Assembly (NCBI GenBank): GCA_020072965.1 | Contig: JAIQFY010000004.1 | Location: forward strand, 161,100 to 225,099 | Length of the DNA: 64,000 nucleotides | Direction of reading: 5' to 3' | Origin: Terriglobia bacterium | GTDB lineage: Bacteria; Acidobacteriota; Terriglobia; JAIQFV01 | Shown here: positions 1-8,399 of the stretch, piece after piece | Layout: every line of letters starts with the position of its first letter | How positions within the stretch are numbered: the first letter of the stretch is position 1 | Made by a program: the position numbers and the translations under genes | The notes under the pieces: model-generated | The model's database searches: none | Told to the model about the DNA's origin: nothing | Seen by the model: only the letters and a program-made list of their open reading frames with translations

Positions 1-2475
1 CTCGCGGAGCAACAGCTCGCGGGCGCGGTCATTGAGGGAGATCTCGATGTTCCGTTCCGTCAGCATCCGCTCGAGATGGAAGACCTGGAGGTCGATGATC
101 TTCTGGATTTCGTTGCGACCCAGCGAATGGAAGATGATGATGTCGTCGACGCGATTCAGGAACTCGGGCTTGAAGTTCTCCTGCATGATCTGCATCACCT
201 GTTCCCTCAGGCGCGACTCAATGTCGCCGGCCGAGACCCCATGCTTCCGGTCCTCCTTGTGCGAGTTGCTGAACCGCGACTGAAACTCCTGAATCATCGA
301 AGAGGCCAGGTTCGAGGTCATGATCAGGACGGCGTTCCTGAAATCAATCGTGCGCCCCTTGCCGTCGGTCAGGCGACCATCATCGAGGATCTGCAGCAGG
401 ATGTTGAACACGTCGCTGTGCGCCTTCTCAATCTCATCAAACAACACGACGGAGTAAGGGCGGCGCTTGATAGCCTCCGTCAGCTGCCCGCCTTCCTCGT
501 ATCCCACGTAGCCGGGCGGGGCTCCGATCATACGGGACACGGAGTGTTTCTCCATATATTCGCTCATGTCCAGGCGCACCATGGCGTGCTCGTCATCGAA
601 CAAAAATTCCGCCAGGGCGCGAGCCAACTCCGTTTTCCCCACGCCGGTCGGCCCCAGGAAAATGAACGACCCGATGGGACGCTTGCGATCCTGCAGCCCC
701 GCACGGCTCCGCCGGATGGCATTGGAAACAGCCACCAGGGCTTCTTCCTGTCCGATGACCCGGGCGCGGAGGCGATCCTCCATTTTAATCAGCTTGGCGA
801 CCTCCCCTTCGAGCATCTTGGAGACCGGAATGCCGGTCCAGCGAGAGACGACGGCCGCAATATCCTCCTCATCCACTTCTTCCTTGAGGAAGCGGCCGTT
901 GGCAGACCGGGCCAGGAGCTCGGCGTTTTGTTTTTCCACCTCACTTTGAGCGGCCACTAGTGCCCCATAGCGGATCTCTGCCACGCGCTGGTAATTCCCC
1001 TCGCGTTCTGCCTTCTGCTCCTCCAGCTTGAGGTGCTCGATCTGTTCCTTCAACTGCCGAATCCGGGCGATGTGCTCCTTCTCGGACTGCCAGCGCAGCT
1101 TCATCTGGCTCGACTTCTCCCGAAGCTCGCTGAGAGAATGTTCAATCTTCTCCATCCGGTCCTTCGAGGCCGGATCGTCCTCACGCTTCAACGCCTGCTT
1201 CTCGATTTCGAGCTGCATGATGTCGCGTTCGAGCTGATCGATCTCGGTCGGCATCGAATCGATTTGAATCCGCAGGGATGATGCGGCTTCGTCGACAAGA
1301 TCGATGGCCTTGTCCGGCAGAAAACGGTCGCTGATGTACCGGTTGGACAGGGTAGCCGCCGCGATGATGGCGCTGTCCTTGATTCTAACGCCGTGATGAA
1401 CCTCGTAGCGCTCTTTCAGTCCCCGCAGAATCGAGATCGTATCCTCGACCGAGGGCTCCCCGATATAGACCTGCTGAAAACGCCGTTCGAGGGCGGCATC
1501 CTTCTCAATGTATTTTTTGTATTCGTTGAGAGTGGTGGCGCCAATGCAGTGTAATTCGCCGCGTGCCAGGGCCGGCTTCAGCATGTTCGACGCATCGATG
1601 GCTCCCTCGGCGGCGCCCGCGCCGACCACGGTATGGAGTTCGTCGATGAAGAGAATCACCTGGCCTTCGGCTTCGTTGATCTCCTTCAACACCGCCTTGA
1701 GACGGTCCTCAAACTCGCCGCGGTACTTGGCGCCTGCCACGAGGGCTCCCATGTCGAGGGCCACGATGCGCTTGTTCTTGATCGTCTCCGGGACATCTCC
1801 CGCGACGATGCGGCGGGCGAGTCCCTCCACGATGGCAGTTTTTCCAACCCCCGGCTCGCCGATCAAAACAGGATTGTTCTTCGTCCGGCGCGACAGCACC
1901 TGGACCACGCGCCGGATCTCATCATCGCGACCGATGACGGGGTCCAACTTTCCCTTGCGTGCCAGTTCGGTGAGATCGCGCGCGTAACGCTCCAGGGCTT
2001 GGTATTTGTCCTCCGGATTCTGATCAGTGACGCGTTGCGATCCGCGGATGGTTTGAAGCACCTTGAGGATCGCATCCCGGGTGACGCCGTGCCGCTGGAG
2101 AATCTTCTGGGCGGTGTCGTTTTTCTGGTCGGCAATGGCTAGCAACAGGTGTTCCGTGGAAACGTACTCGTCCTTGAACTGATCGGCTTCCTTGAACGCC
2201 CTTTCAAACACTTGGTTGAGAGAGGGGGCGATGAATTGCTCGAAGCCGCTGGTGACCTTGGGCAGACGCGACAGTTCGCTCTCCACCTCGCCCAGCACCG
2301 TGTTGGTCGAAACCCCCAGCTTTTGCAGCGCCGGCACCACCACGCCTTCGGGCTGCAGCAGAAGCGACATCAGCAGATGGATCGGCTCCACCTGCTGATG
2401 GCCCTGTTTGGAGGCCGCGTCCTGCGCCGCCTGAACGGCTTCCTGACCTTTGAGTGTGAATTTATCGAATCGCAT
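1..2475 (-). CDS. clpB: ATP-dependent chaperone ClpB (3' end outside window)
   Basis: Hsp100 disaggregase that threads aggregated proteins through a hexameric ring together with DnaK. Reading the minus strand from the ATG at 2475 gives 825 uninterrupted codons. In order: double Clp-N repeat (starts [14 protein letters not shown]), first AAA+ module with Walker A GEPGVGKT and Walker B FIDELH, a long charged middle coiled coil that separates ClpB from ClpA/ClpC, and second AAA+ module with Walker A GPTGVGKT and the GYVGYEEGG pore segment. Family members are about 860-880 residues, so only the last roughly 40-50 residues are missing. It lies 132 bp downstream of hsp20 on the same strand, so co-transcription from the hsp20 promoter is likely. 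No in-frame stop is reached before base 1. Confidence 0.97.
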   Translation of the reverse strand, partial: MRFDKFTLKGQEAVQAAQDAASKQGHQQVEPIHLLMSLLLQPEGVVVPALQKLGVSTNTVLGEVESELSRLPKVTSGFEQFIAPSLNQVFERAFKEADQFKDEYVSTEHLLLAIADQKNDTAQKILQRHGVTRDAILKVLQTIRGSQRVTDQNPEDKYQALERYARDLTELARKGKLDPVIGRDDEIRRVVQVLSRRTKNNPVLIGEPGVGKTAIVEGLARRIVAGDVPETIKNKRIVALDMGALVAGAKYRGEFEDRLKAVLKEINEAEGQVILFIDELHTVVGAGAAEGAIDASNMLKPALARGELHCIGATTLNEYKKYIEKDAALERRFQQVYIGEPSVEDTISILRGLKERYEVHHGVRIKDSAIIAAATLSNRYISDRFLPDKAIDLVDEAASSLRIQIDSMPTEIDQLERDIMQLEIEKQALKREDDPASKDRMEKIEHSLSELREKSSQMKLRWQSEKEHIARIRQLKEQIEHLKLEEQKAEREGNYQRVAEIRYGALVAAQSEVEKQNAELLARSANGRFLKEEVDEEDIAAVVSRWTGIPVSKMLEGEVAKLIKMEDRLRARVIGQEEALVAVSNAIRRSRAGLQDRKRPIGSFIFLGPTGVGKTELARALAEFLFDDEHAMVRLDMSEYMEKHSVSRMIGAPPGYVGYEEGGQLTEAIKRRPYSVVLFDEIEKAHSDVFNILLQILDDGRLTDGKGRTIDFRNAVLIMTSNLASSMIQEFQSRFSNSHKEDRKHGVSAGDIESRLREQVMQIMQENFKPEFLNRVDDIIIFHSLGRNEIQKIIDLQVFHLERMLTERNIEISLNDRARELLLRE

Positions 2476-2607
2476 AAGTAATAAGCCTTACTGAATAATC
2501 TGAGGGGAAAGCTACGGCTCGCCCCTCTCCTTTTCGTGCAAGATCAACTCAACTCTTCCGAGGCGGGGGTCTCAAGCCCGATGGCCAAATCCGGGCCGTC
2601 CGGTGAA

Positions 2608-3057
2608 TCAGGTGATATTCACCTTGATTTGTTTTGACTTGGTTTCCGCCTTCTTCGGCAGAGTGATTTTCAAGACTCCATCTCTGTATTCGGCAGTGAT
2701 CCTATCCTGGTCGACCGAAGTGGGGAGAGTGAAGGACCGGGAAAAGGCCCCGTAGGCACGCTCCACACGATGGTAGTTTTCCTCACGGGTTTCCTTTTCG
2801 AGCTTGCGCTCCCCCTTCAGGGTCAGGGTGTCATTTTCCAGCCGAATGTCGATGTCCTTCTCTTTCATTTCGGGCAGTTCGGCCTTCACCACGATGTCGT
2901 GGTCGGTCTCGTAAATGTCCACAGCCGGGGACCAGACCCCTGTGTCCATGGGTCCGTCACCGGCCCGCAGCCGGCCAAACCGCTCATCAAACAGGCGATT
3001 CATACGGTCCTGCAAAGTAATCAAATCGCGAAACGGCTCACAACGCACTTTCGCCAT
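2608..3057 (-). CDS. Hsp20/alpha-crystallin small heat-shock protein
   Basis: ATP-independent holdase that binds unfolding proteins and passes them to DnaK/ClpB. The 149-residue product has an N-terminal segment with a FDERFGRL motif, an alpha-crystallin domain (about residues 45-140; WSPAVDIYE start, ELPEMKEKDI, and the conserved EYRDGVLKITLPK near the end) and a short C-terminal tail. Length is normal. The start follows an AGGGGGGT ribosome site. A good sigma70-type promoter lies about 40 bp upstream. Sitting directly ahead of clpB gives a two-gene proteostasis unit. I see no CIRCE or other obvious heat-shock operator. Confidence 0.95.
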   Translation of the reverse strand: MAKVRCEPFRDLITLQDRMNRLFDERFGRLRAGDGPMDTGVWSPAVDIYETDHDIVVKAELPEMKEKDIDIRLENDTLTLKGERKLEKETREENYHRVERAYGAFSRSFTLPTSVDQDRITAEYRDGVLKITLPKKAETKSKQIKVNIT

Positions 3058-3097
3058 GATGACCCCCCTAGTTGCTCAATACCAGTGGTGCAATCCG

Positions 3098-3126
3098 ATA
3101 CTAAGATTCGGGTTTTGTGCTGTCAA
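3098..3126 (-). promoter_or_regulatory. sigma70-type promoter for hsp20-clpB
   Basis: On the minus strand: -35 TTGACA (complement of 3121-3126), exact 17-bp spacer, -10 TAGTAT (complement of 3098-3103). It ends about 40 bp before the hsp20 ATG. Read directly from sequence; activity is inferred. Confidence 0.75.
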
Positions 3127-3138
3127 GGGAAGGAGAAA

Positions 3139-3316
3139 CAGCCATCAGCCATCAGCGATCAGCTGTCAGCTATTGAAGCAGGAGATCGATTTCTTGACCA
3201 GGGAATTCATCTCGAATCAGAAGCAGCTTGCTCATTCGAGATGCCACTGGATCCCGAGTAAACCGCCCGCTGAAAGCTGTGGGCTGATCGCTGACGGCTG
3301 ATAGCTGATAGCTATT
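3139..3316. repeat. Inverted heptad-repeat element 1
   Basis: Five tandem heptads of consensus CAGCNAT (3139-3173) and six heptads of the inverted form NGCTGAT (3275-3316) flank a 101-bp unique core. Units are degenerate but keep 7-bp phase. The right array ends 8 bp from the stop codon of the rRNA methyltransferase gene. No ORF of note lies in the core. Same architecture as elements at 32428, 34406 and 36508. Confidence 0.85.
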
Positions 3317-3324
3317 CCTCACAA

Positions 3325-4509
3325 CTATTCCACCGCCCGCAGGACCACACACTTGAGATACAGCGTTTCGGGCATGGACAAGAGAAACGGATGATCGCTC
3401 GATTGAGTTGTTTTTTCAATGACCGCGAAGTGGCGGCGGGCGTCTGCGGCGGCCCCCGCCAACAAATTGAGAAAATCAATCTCAGACACGTGCTGGGAGC
3501 AGGAACACGAGATGAGTACCCCTCCCGGGGCCAGCATCTTCATGGCACGAAGGTTGATTTCCTTGTAGCCGCGCATCGCATTATCGAAATTGGTCCGTTT
3601 CTTCGCAAAGGCGGGGGGATCGAGCACAATGGTGTCAAATCTCGCCTTCATGGTATCGAGCGCCTTCAATTCATCAAAAACGTTCGATTCTTTGAACTGG
3701 ACATTCATCACCCCGTTGAGTCGGGCATTGCGTTCACCCAACTCCACGGCGGAGGCCGAGCTATCAATGGCCAGGACATGTTCCGAGCGCCCGGCGATGT
3801 TCAAGGCAAATCCTCCCGCGTAAGTAAAGCAGTCCAGCGCGATGCCGCGAGCATATCGCCGTGCCATCAGATGGTTTTCACGCTGATCGAGAAAGGTACC
3901 GGTTTTCTGCCCTTCAAGAAGGCGCGCGATGAATTGCACATCATTTTCCTTGTAAATGATTTCTTCGGGTATTTCTCCATAGACGAGACCGCATTTCAGG
4001 TCCAGGCCTTCCAGTTCGCGAATGCCGGCGTCGTTTCGCTCCACGATCGCCCGGGGATGAAACTCCTCCTTCAAAATTTGCTCGATCCATGGCTTGACCT
4101 TGTCGGCGCCTTGGCTGAGCGTTTGGAAGACCAGGATATCGACAAACCGGTCCACAATGATTGAGGGTAACCCATCGCCTTCCGCATTCACCAAACGGTA
4201 GGCCTCTGTCCCCGGGGGAGGGGGTTCCCGGCGCTCGGCTGCGGCCCGAATTTTTTTCCGGAAGAACGCCTCATCCGCCGGTTCACTCTCGTGCGTCGTC
4301 AACAGGCGCAAGGCGATTTGCGAAGTTGAACTGTAAAACGCCCGCCCCAGGTACCGGCCACGGAAATCCCAGACTTCGACCGTCGCCCCCGGCTCCACAC
4401 CCTCCGGACGCTCCAGATCGCTCTTGTAAATCCAGAGGTGGCCGGCCTCGACGCGTATTGTTGCTTTTTTGTTGACTCTGACACTGCCTGATGAGACCGC
4501 CGTGGACAT
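3325..4509 (-). CDS. RlmI-like 23S rRNA cytosine-C5 methyltransferase
   Basis: Class I SAM-dependent RNA methyltransferase of the RlmI/YccW family (394 residues, normal length), expected to methylate a 23S rRNA cytosine at C5. An N-terminal PUA-type RNA-binding region (about 1-85, with the GHLWIYKSDLERPEG pattern) is followed by an intermediate domain and the Rossmann methyltransferase domain: SAM motif LDCFTYAGGFALN, acidic residue LAIDSS, catalytic-loop LDPPAFAK, and CSCSQH with the likely catalytic cysteine. The start is set by GAGGAG 3 nt before the ATG. It stands alone, facing no obvious operon partner. The exact rRNA position modified cannot be read from sequence. Confidence 0.9.
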   Translation of the reverse strand: MSTAVSSGSVRVNKKATIRVEAGHLWIYKSDLERPEGVEPGATVEVWDFRGRYLGRAFYSSTSQIALRLLTTHESEPADEAFFRKKIRAAAERREPPPPGTEAYRLVNAEGDGLPSIIVDRFVDILVFQTLSQGADKVKPWIEQILKEEFHPRAIVERNDAGIRELEGLDLKCGLVYGEIPEEIIYKENDVQFIARLLEGQKTGTFLDQRENHLMARRYARGIALDCFTYAGGFALNIAGRSEHVLAIDSSASAVELGERNARLNGVMNVQFKESNVFDELKALDTMKARFDTIVLDPPAFAKKRTNFDNAMRGYKEINLRAMKMLAPGGVLISCSCSQHVSEIDFLNLLAGAAADARRHFAVIEKTTQSSDHPFLLSMPETLYLKCVVLRAVE

Positions 4510-4808
4510 GTACTCCTCAATTCAGCAGACGTTGATCCCGTCGACCCGGTGGGTAATCCGCCCCCGACTTTCTTCGGCTCTGGCCGTCTTCACGGAGCAT
4601 CAAAGGATAACATAATTCAAGCCGCTTCCCTCATGTCACGGCGGACACCTGAAAGAATAGCGCGGTCGGCGCGGAGGATGTTTAAGATCGCAAGAGGTTC
4701 GATTACGAGGCTATGGGGGATTTTCAAGGGGAGCGTTGGCACATCGCTGGAAGCCGCTCGCGGATTTGTTTTTCAGCACGAAGTGCACTGAAACACGGAC
4801 GCACCTGG

Positions 4809-5318
4809 TTACTCTGTTGGGCTCAAGGAAACAGAAGCACGGAGATTGTCATTCTCGAGCTCCCGCGGGCGCATTTTTTCGGCGACAATGCCATGACGGT
4901 AGTTGAAGAGGCGTTCCAGTTTTCTGCGCACGACCCGGTCAGCCACGAGATGACCCAGCCAACCCCATGGCAGCCTATACTCCACTTCGTCGGTCATCAA
5001 AGTGGTGTTTTTCTGAGTGGGCTCAAAACGGTGCCGGTGGTACCAAAAGGCGAAAGGTCCCCTCTTCTGGATATCGGCGAAAAGACGGTTGGCAATAAAC
5101 TCCGTCTGTTCGGCAATCCAGAGTCTTGAAAAGGGGCCAAAGCGCACCCTCAAGATGGCGCGACTGCCGACTTTCAAGCCCCCGGGTTGCTCTATGACGT
5201 TCACTCGCTCCCAGGGCGGCGTCAGTTCCTCGAGAGCCTCAGGCCGCATGTGGAATGCAAACACGGCCTCTGCGGAGGCGGCGATCTCGGACTGCTGGAT
5301 GAAACACTGTGTCTTCAT
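4809..5318 (-). CDS. SRPBCC (START-like) family protein
   Basis: A 169-residue helix-grip fold protein of the SRPBCC/polyketide-cyclase type, predicted cytoplasmic, with a hydrophobic pocket for an unknown ligand. It shows the family's N-terminal strand and helix (IAASAEAVFAFHMRPEALEELTPPW), GSRAILRVRFGP and the late DEVEYRLPWGWLGHL segment. It starts 19 bp after the stop of the CarH-type regulator with a GGAGG site, so the two form an operon. Homologues of this subgroup are frequently found next to LitR/CarH regulators, photolyases and carotenoid genes, which suggests a role in the light response. No catalytic residues can be named. Confidence 0.85.
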   Translation of the reverse strand: MKTQCFIQQSEIAASAEAVFAFHMRPEALEELTPPWERVNVIEQPGGLKVGSRAILRVRFGPFSRLWIAEQTEFIANRLFADIQKRGPFAFWYHRHRFEPTQKNTTLMTDEVEYRLPWGWLGHLVADRVVRRKLERLFNYRHGIVAEKMRPRELENDNLRASVSLSPTE

Positions 5319-5337
5319 GGTCCCTCCTCGCTCGGGA

Positions 5338-6267
5338 TCAGAACCTCGCGCCCAAACGTTTCAGGTGTTGTTCGAACAATTCAAGATTATCTAGCCAAAG
5401 GGCACGTGTTCGCTTCACGCTGTGCAGGATTTCCTGCGAATGCCCGCCGCCCACCCAAAGTTCGACGTGCGGGGAGAGCTTTTGAGCGATATCCTGCAAG
5501 CTTCTTCCCATGGCTCTGGCTCCATCGGCACCCTGGATACCAAGCACCACGGCGTGCACATCCGTCTTCTTCGCCGCTTCCACGATCTCCTCCGCGGGAA
5601 GATTGGCTCCCAGGTAGACCACTCCCAGCCCTCCCCCCGCCGCGAGCAGGGCGGCCGACAAGATCCCGAATTCGTGCTGTTCGCCCGCGGGCGTGGCAAA
5701 GAGCAACCGGCTGGGTGTGTCGGTCCGGGTGTACAACCGCACCAGGGCACCGAGCTGATTGCGCAGCAGCGCCGAGAGGAGATGTTCCTGCGCGATGTTC
5801 AGGTGGCCTTGGTGCCACTCGTCTCCCACTTGCGACATCAGCGGGGTGACCATCTGGTGGATCACCTCGCGCGGGGAGAGCATGGACGCGAATCGTCCCA
5901 GTTCCCGTTCCACCGCCACGGCATCGAATCGGTGGATGGAGCTTAGGATTGGCTGCAAATTGATGGCCTTAGAGGACGTGCCCGGGAGCGCCCGGCCTGC
6001 CTCACTGAGGGGAACCGGGACCGAACGTGCCAGCAGGGCTTTGAGTTGCAAGTCCGTCAGGGCCGCAATCCGGCCAATGGCATGACCCCGTTCGACCCCT
6101 GCCTGGAGGAGTTGCAGGCGCTCCACATCGCCCTCGGTATACAGCCTTCCCCGATCATCGCGCTGAGGCTCCACGGCATGATGACGGCGTTCCCACGCCC
6201 GCAGAGTATCAATGCTCAGGCCGGTCAGCTTCGACACCGCACGGATGGGATAATGAGGCCTCTTCAT
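5338..6267 (-). CDS. CarH/LitR-type B12-dependent photoreceptor regulator
   Basis: MerR-family repressor that uses adenosylcobalamin as light sensor: in the dark the tetramer binds DNA, light breaks the Co-C bond and releases it. The 309-residue product has an N-terminal MerR helix-turn-helix (residues 7-75; TLRAWERRH), a four-helix cobalamin-capping bundle carrying W151-x9-E161-H162, and a B12-binding Rossmann domain with E196-x-H198-x-x-G201 (lower axial His), followed by YLGANLP. These match the Trp/Glu/His light-sensing set and axial His of Thermus CarH, with nearly the same spacing. The start at 6267 is chosen over 6291 because GGAAGG precedes it at the right distance and homology begins there. 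It is the first gene of an operon with the SRPBCC gene and probably autoregulated through the repeats at 6329-6356. Confidence 0.93.
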   Translation of the reverse strand: MKRPHYPIRAVSKLTGLSIDTLRAWERRHHAVEPQRDDRGRLYTEGDVERLQLLQAGVERGHAIGRIAALTDLQLKALLARSVPVPLSEAGRALPGTSSKAINLQPILSSIHRFDAVAVERELGRFASMLSPREVIHQMVTPLMSQVGDEWHQGHLNIAQEHLLSALLRNQLGALVRLYTRTDTPSRLLFATPAGEQHEFGILSAALLAAGGGLGVVYLGANLPAEEIVEAAKKTDVHAVVLGIQGADGARAMGRSLQDIAQKLSPHVELWVGGGHSQEILHSVKRTRALWLDNLELFEQHLKRLGARF

Positions 6268-6305
6268 ACAACTCACCTTCCTTCCCAGCATTCTCTCGAG
6301 GAGGC

Positions 6306-6334
6306 ACCATAGCGGGATATCCGGAACATGTCAA
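6306..6334 (-). promoter_or_regulatory. Promoter for the CarH-type regulator operon
   Basis: Minus strand: -35 TTGACA (complement of 6329-6334), 17-bp spacer, -10 TATGGT (complement of 6306-6311), about 40 bp before the start codon at 6267. The -35 box is the third of three GACA repeats, so bound repressor would block RNA polymerase. Confidence 0.75.
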
Positions 6335-6356
6335 GCATGTGTCCATAAATTGTCAT
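6329..6356 (-). promoter_or_regulatory. Candidate CarH operator: three GACA boxes at 11-bp spacing
   Basis: On the minus strand the sequence reads ATGACA, N5, TGGACA, N5, TTGACA, i.e. three copies of NNGACA exactly 11 bp apart, the last being the -35 box of the regulator's own promoter. Thermus CarH is known to bind tandem 11-bp direct repeats overlapping a -35 element, so geometry and position agree. The left arm (6329-6338) also pairs perfectly with 6363-6372 as a 10-bp inverted repeat with a 24-bp spacer. Binding itself is inferred. Confidence 0.7.
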
Positions 6357-6366
6357 GGAAAAATGC

Positions 6367-6395
6367 TTGACAAATGGCAGATAGTGATTTATTGT
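6367..6395 (+). promoter_or_regulatory. Divergent promoter for the fasciclin gene
   Basis: -35 TTGACA (6367-6372), 17-bp spacer, -10 TATTGT (6390-6395), about 145 bp upstream of the fasciclin start. The -35 lies in the right arm of the 10-bp inverted repeat shared with the regulator promoter, so both directions could respond to the same repressor. The implied leader is long. Confidence 0.65.
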
Positions 6396-6541
6396 ATCGC
6401 TCGTACACCAAAGACGCCGGGCGAGGAGGGCCGGTCCGGGCCTAGGTTAAATCGAGGCGCCGACTCCGACCCCACGTGGAGGATGTGGATCTGAAAATCT
6501 GAAAGGCACACTTAAACCACTAACTAAGGAGAATTCAAAAA

Positions 6542-7057
6542 ATGAACATGAATGCAAAAACGAAGATTGCGGGATTGATTATGATTGCAGGATTCTTACT
6601 GGCGTCGATGGCCCTGCCCGCCCTGGCTGGCGGAGACCATGGGAAGCCGGGTCAGAAAGACATTGTTGAGACAGCCGTCGCGGCCGGGAATTTCACGACT
6701 CTGGCGAAGGCGCTGGAAGCGGCCGGATTGATCGAGACTCTGAAGTCGGCGGGTCCGTTTACCGTGTTTGCTCCCACAGATGAAGCATTTACCAAGCTGC
6801 CGGCGGGCACTCTGGAAGGCCTGCTGAATGATCCCGCGAAGTTGAAGAGCATTCTGCTTTATCACGTTGTCTCAGGAAAGGTAATGGCAGAGAACGTAAT
6901 GAAACTGAAGTCGGCGAAAACGGTCGAAGGGTCCAGTGTGAAGATTTCCGTTCAGGGAGGCAAGGCCCTGATTAACGACGCGAACGTCATCAGGGCGGAC
7001 GTCATGGCCTCGAATGGAGTCATTCACGTCATTGATTCGGTGATCCTTCCGCATTAG
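6542..7057 (+). CDS. Secreted fasciclin (FAS1) domain protein
   Basis: A 171-residue exported protein with one FAS1 domain. Residues 1-29 form a Sec signal peptide (lysine-containing start, hydrophobic [21 protein letters not shown], AxA-type cleavage). The FAS1 fold follows, with the H1 motif [13 protein letters not shown] and the H2-like end [13 protein letters not shown]. Length is typical of bacterial one-domain secreted fasciclins, which are thought to act in adhesion or cell-surface interactions. An AAGGAG site sits 9 nt upstream. It is transcribed divergently from the CarH-type regulator and shares its control region, which makes it a likely light-controlled target. Homologues near LitR genes are known in other phyla; the biochemical role is unknown. 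Confidence 0.92.
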   Translation: MNMNAKTKIAGLIMIAGFLLASMALPALAGGDHGKPGQKDIVETAVAAGNFTTLAKALEAAGLIETLKSAGPFTVFAPTDEAFTKLPAGTLEGLLNDPAKLKSILLYHVVSGKVMAENVMKLKSAKTVEGSSVKISVQGGKALINDANVIRADVMASNGVIHVIDSVILPH

Positions 7058-7072
7058 AGGTCTCAACGAGTT

Positions 7073-7102
7073 AGCGGCCGGGAAGATTCTGCCCCGGCCG
7101 CT
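7073..7102 (+). terminator. GC-rich hairpin after the fasciclin gene
   Basis: Perfect stem GCGGCCGGG/CCCGGCCGC (plus an outer A-T pair) 15 bp after the stop codon. There is no U-run, so it may stabilise or end the transcript only in combination with other factors. Confidence 0.55.
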
Positions 7103-7622
7103 CTCGAAAACACAAAACGGACAGGGAAATTAGAAATAGCAAGCGAGACCACAACCACAATTGATAGTGTAATTCTTCCATCCTGGGGAGACAGCCATCG
7201 CAACTGCCCTCATGGGAGCAACCCCGGAAGTTCTCAGGGGCCATGCAATGAGGGAATAAAAGAGAGCTTCCGCGGGTTTATAGATTATTGACAATAGATT
7301 ATTGATCCTTGAACCATTGAAAAAAAAGTTTATTTGAAGAGAACCGAATAATCGTTCGGCAGCATCAAACAATATGCTAGTATCAATCAACGGTTAAGCA
7401 AAGAACGCCAAGTCTGGCAGAGTTTGTGGCTTGGGAGGGCTGGGAAGAGCACGGGGATGGATCAGGCAATCTTGCCAACATGTGCCGTGCAACTTCAAAC
7501 TTCCCCGGGATACGTTGCAGCCAAGTTTCCACGTACGGTTCTGGTTTTATGCCCGCGTTTCCGGATGGATTATCTTCTGCTTGCGCTGTCTGTTTTAATT
7601 TTGTTCGAGAGGGGGACCTAAA
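7103..7622. other. Intergenic region with AT-rich stretch and short direct repeat
   Basis: No convincing gene. The part from about 7265 to 7400 is AT-rich compared with its surroundings. It includes a direct repeat of ATAGATTATTGA (7280-7291 and 7294-7305, 14-bp period) and a short inverted repeat CCGAA-N6-TTCGG near 7345. Both could be protein-binding sites. I could not assign a promoter for the following small ORF. Confidence 0.4.
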
Positions 7623-7889
7623 ATGAACAAAGGGATGACGCAGCTCTTCTGGTATAAGACCTCGACAGGAAGATATGTGGCGAGGGACAATCGGGCCCGC
7701 TTGGACTCCTCAACTGTAGCGCTTGTCCGGGACTTGCTGAAAGAAGATAGTGAGCTTGAACCCGCCCGGCCACCGGCGCAAAAGAATGATCCGACCATCC
7801 CCCTCGGGATCGCCGAATCACCGCTTCCCTTTGAAGCAGTCCACCAGTGGGTGACCTGGGCAGTCCGGGGAAATAATCACAGTCACTGA
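7623..7889 (+). CDS. Small hypothetical protein (88 aa)
   Basis: I do not recognise this product. It starts with an ATG 7-8 nt after a purine run (GAGAGGGGGA) and encodes 88 residues with no signal peptide or membrane segment. The first half is basic and mixed (WYKTSTGRYVARDNRARLD), the second is proline-rich. It stands alone between an AT-rich intergenic region and a 510-bp gap. The good ribosome site and plausible amino-acid mix favour a real gene, but the length and lack of known homology leave it uncertain. Confidence 0.4.
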   Translation: MNKGMTQLFWYKTSTGRYVARDNRARLDSSTVALVRDLLKEDSELEPARPPAQKNDPTIPLGIAESPLPFEAVHQWVTWAVRGNNHSH

Positions 7890-8399
7890 TCAATTTTGTG
7901 CGGTGAATTTGCCTCACAGGTCGGACTACCCTGGGGGCAAAGATCAGCCCCGCAGGTATCCGGGGATTGAGAGAATTGTGAGTGAACTGATCTACACGGC
8001 ACACCCTCAGCGGTGAGGGTGTGTCCCTGCCCATTAGCTTGCGTTTCCCCGGCGAACGTCCCGTCTTCCTCAAGCCATCCGTTTTCCCTCCTCCCCTTGA
8101 CATTGGGCGAACTCAGATGAATTGGATAGAATGATGACCGGCTGTTGGTCAAACCCGAGAGCGGCGGGAGGGGGCACCGTGCCTAAAACATAACCACATA
8201 ATTCTGCGGTGGAGGCCGACCCGATTGATCGGGGCCACCCCGGCGATTTCATTTGGGCAACCACCTGAATGAAACCTGCCCCGAAAAGCCCCCCTTGATT
8301 TGTCTCTTCAGAGAAAGATAGATAGAATGGACTCTTCGCTCAATCGAAGGACCCATTCGGAATGTCCCACTCCACTGCCAGAGAGCATCTTGGTTTTCT
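7890..8399. other. Intergenic region with one strong hairpin
   Basis: No gene can be supported on either strand. A perfect 10-bp stem CACACCCTCA/TGAGGGTGTG with a GCGG loop lies at 8000-8023. It has no T-run and lies 110 bp beyond the preceding ORF. Nothing else stands out. Confidence 0.4.

Noticed and set aside
76..960. 294-codon plus-strand frame
   Set aside because: Antisense to clpB, which has full chaperone motifs on the other strand.
3391..4164. 257-codon plus-strand frame
   Set aside because: Antisense to the RlmI-like methyltransferase; no protein-like features.
4549..4791. 80-codon plus-strand frame between the methyltransferase and SRPBCC genes
   Set aside because: No ribosome site or family resemblance; it lies in the region upstream of a divergent gene start.
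7130..7390. 86-codon minus-strand frame after the fasciclin gene
   Set aside because: No ribosome site, AT-rich region, and no recognisable protein character.
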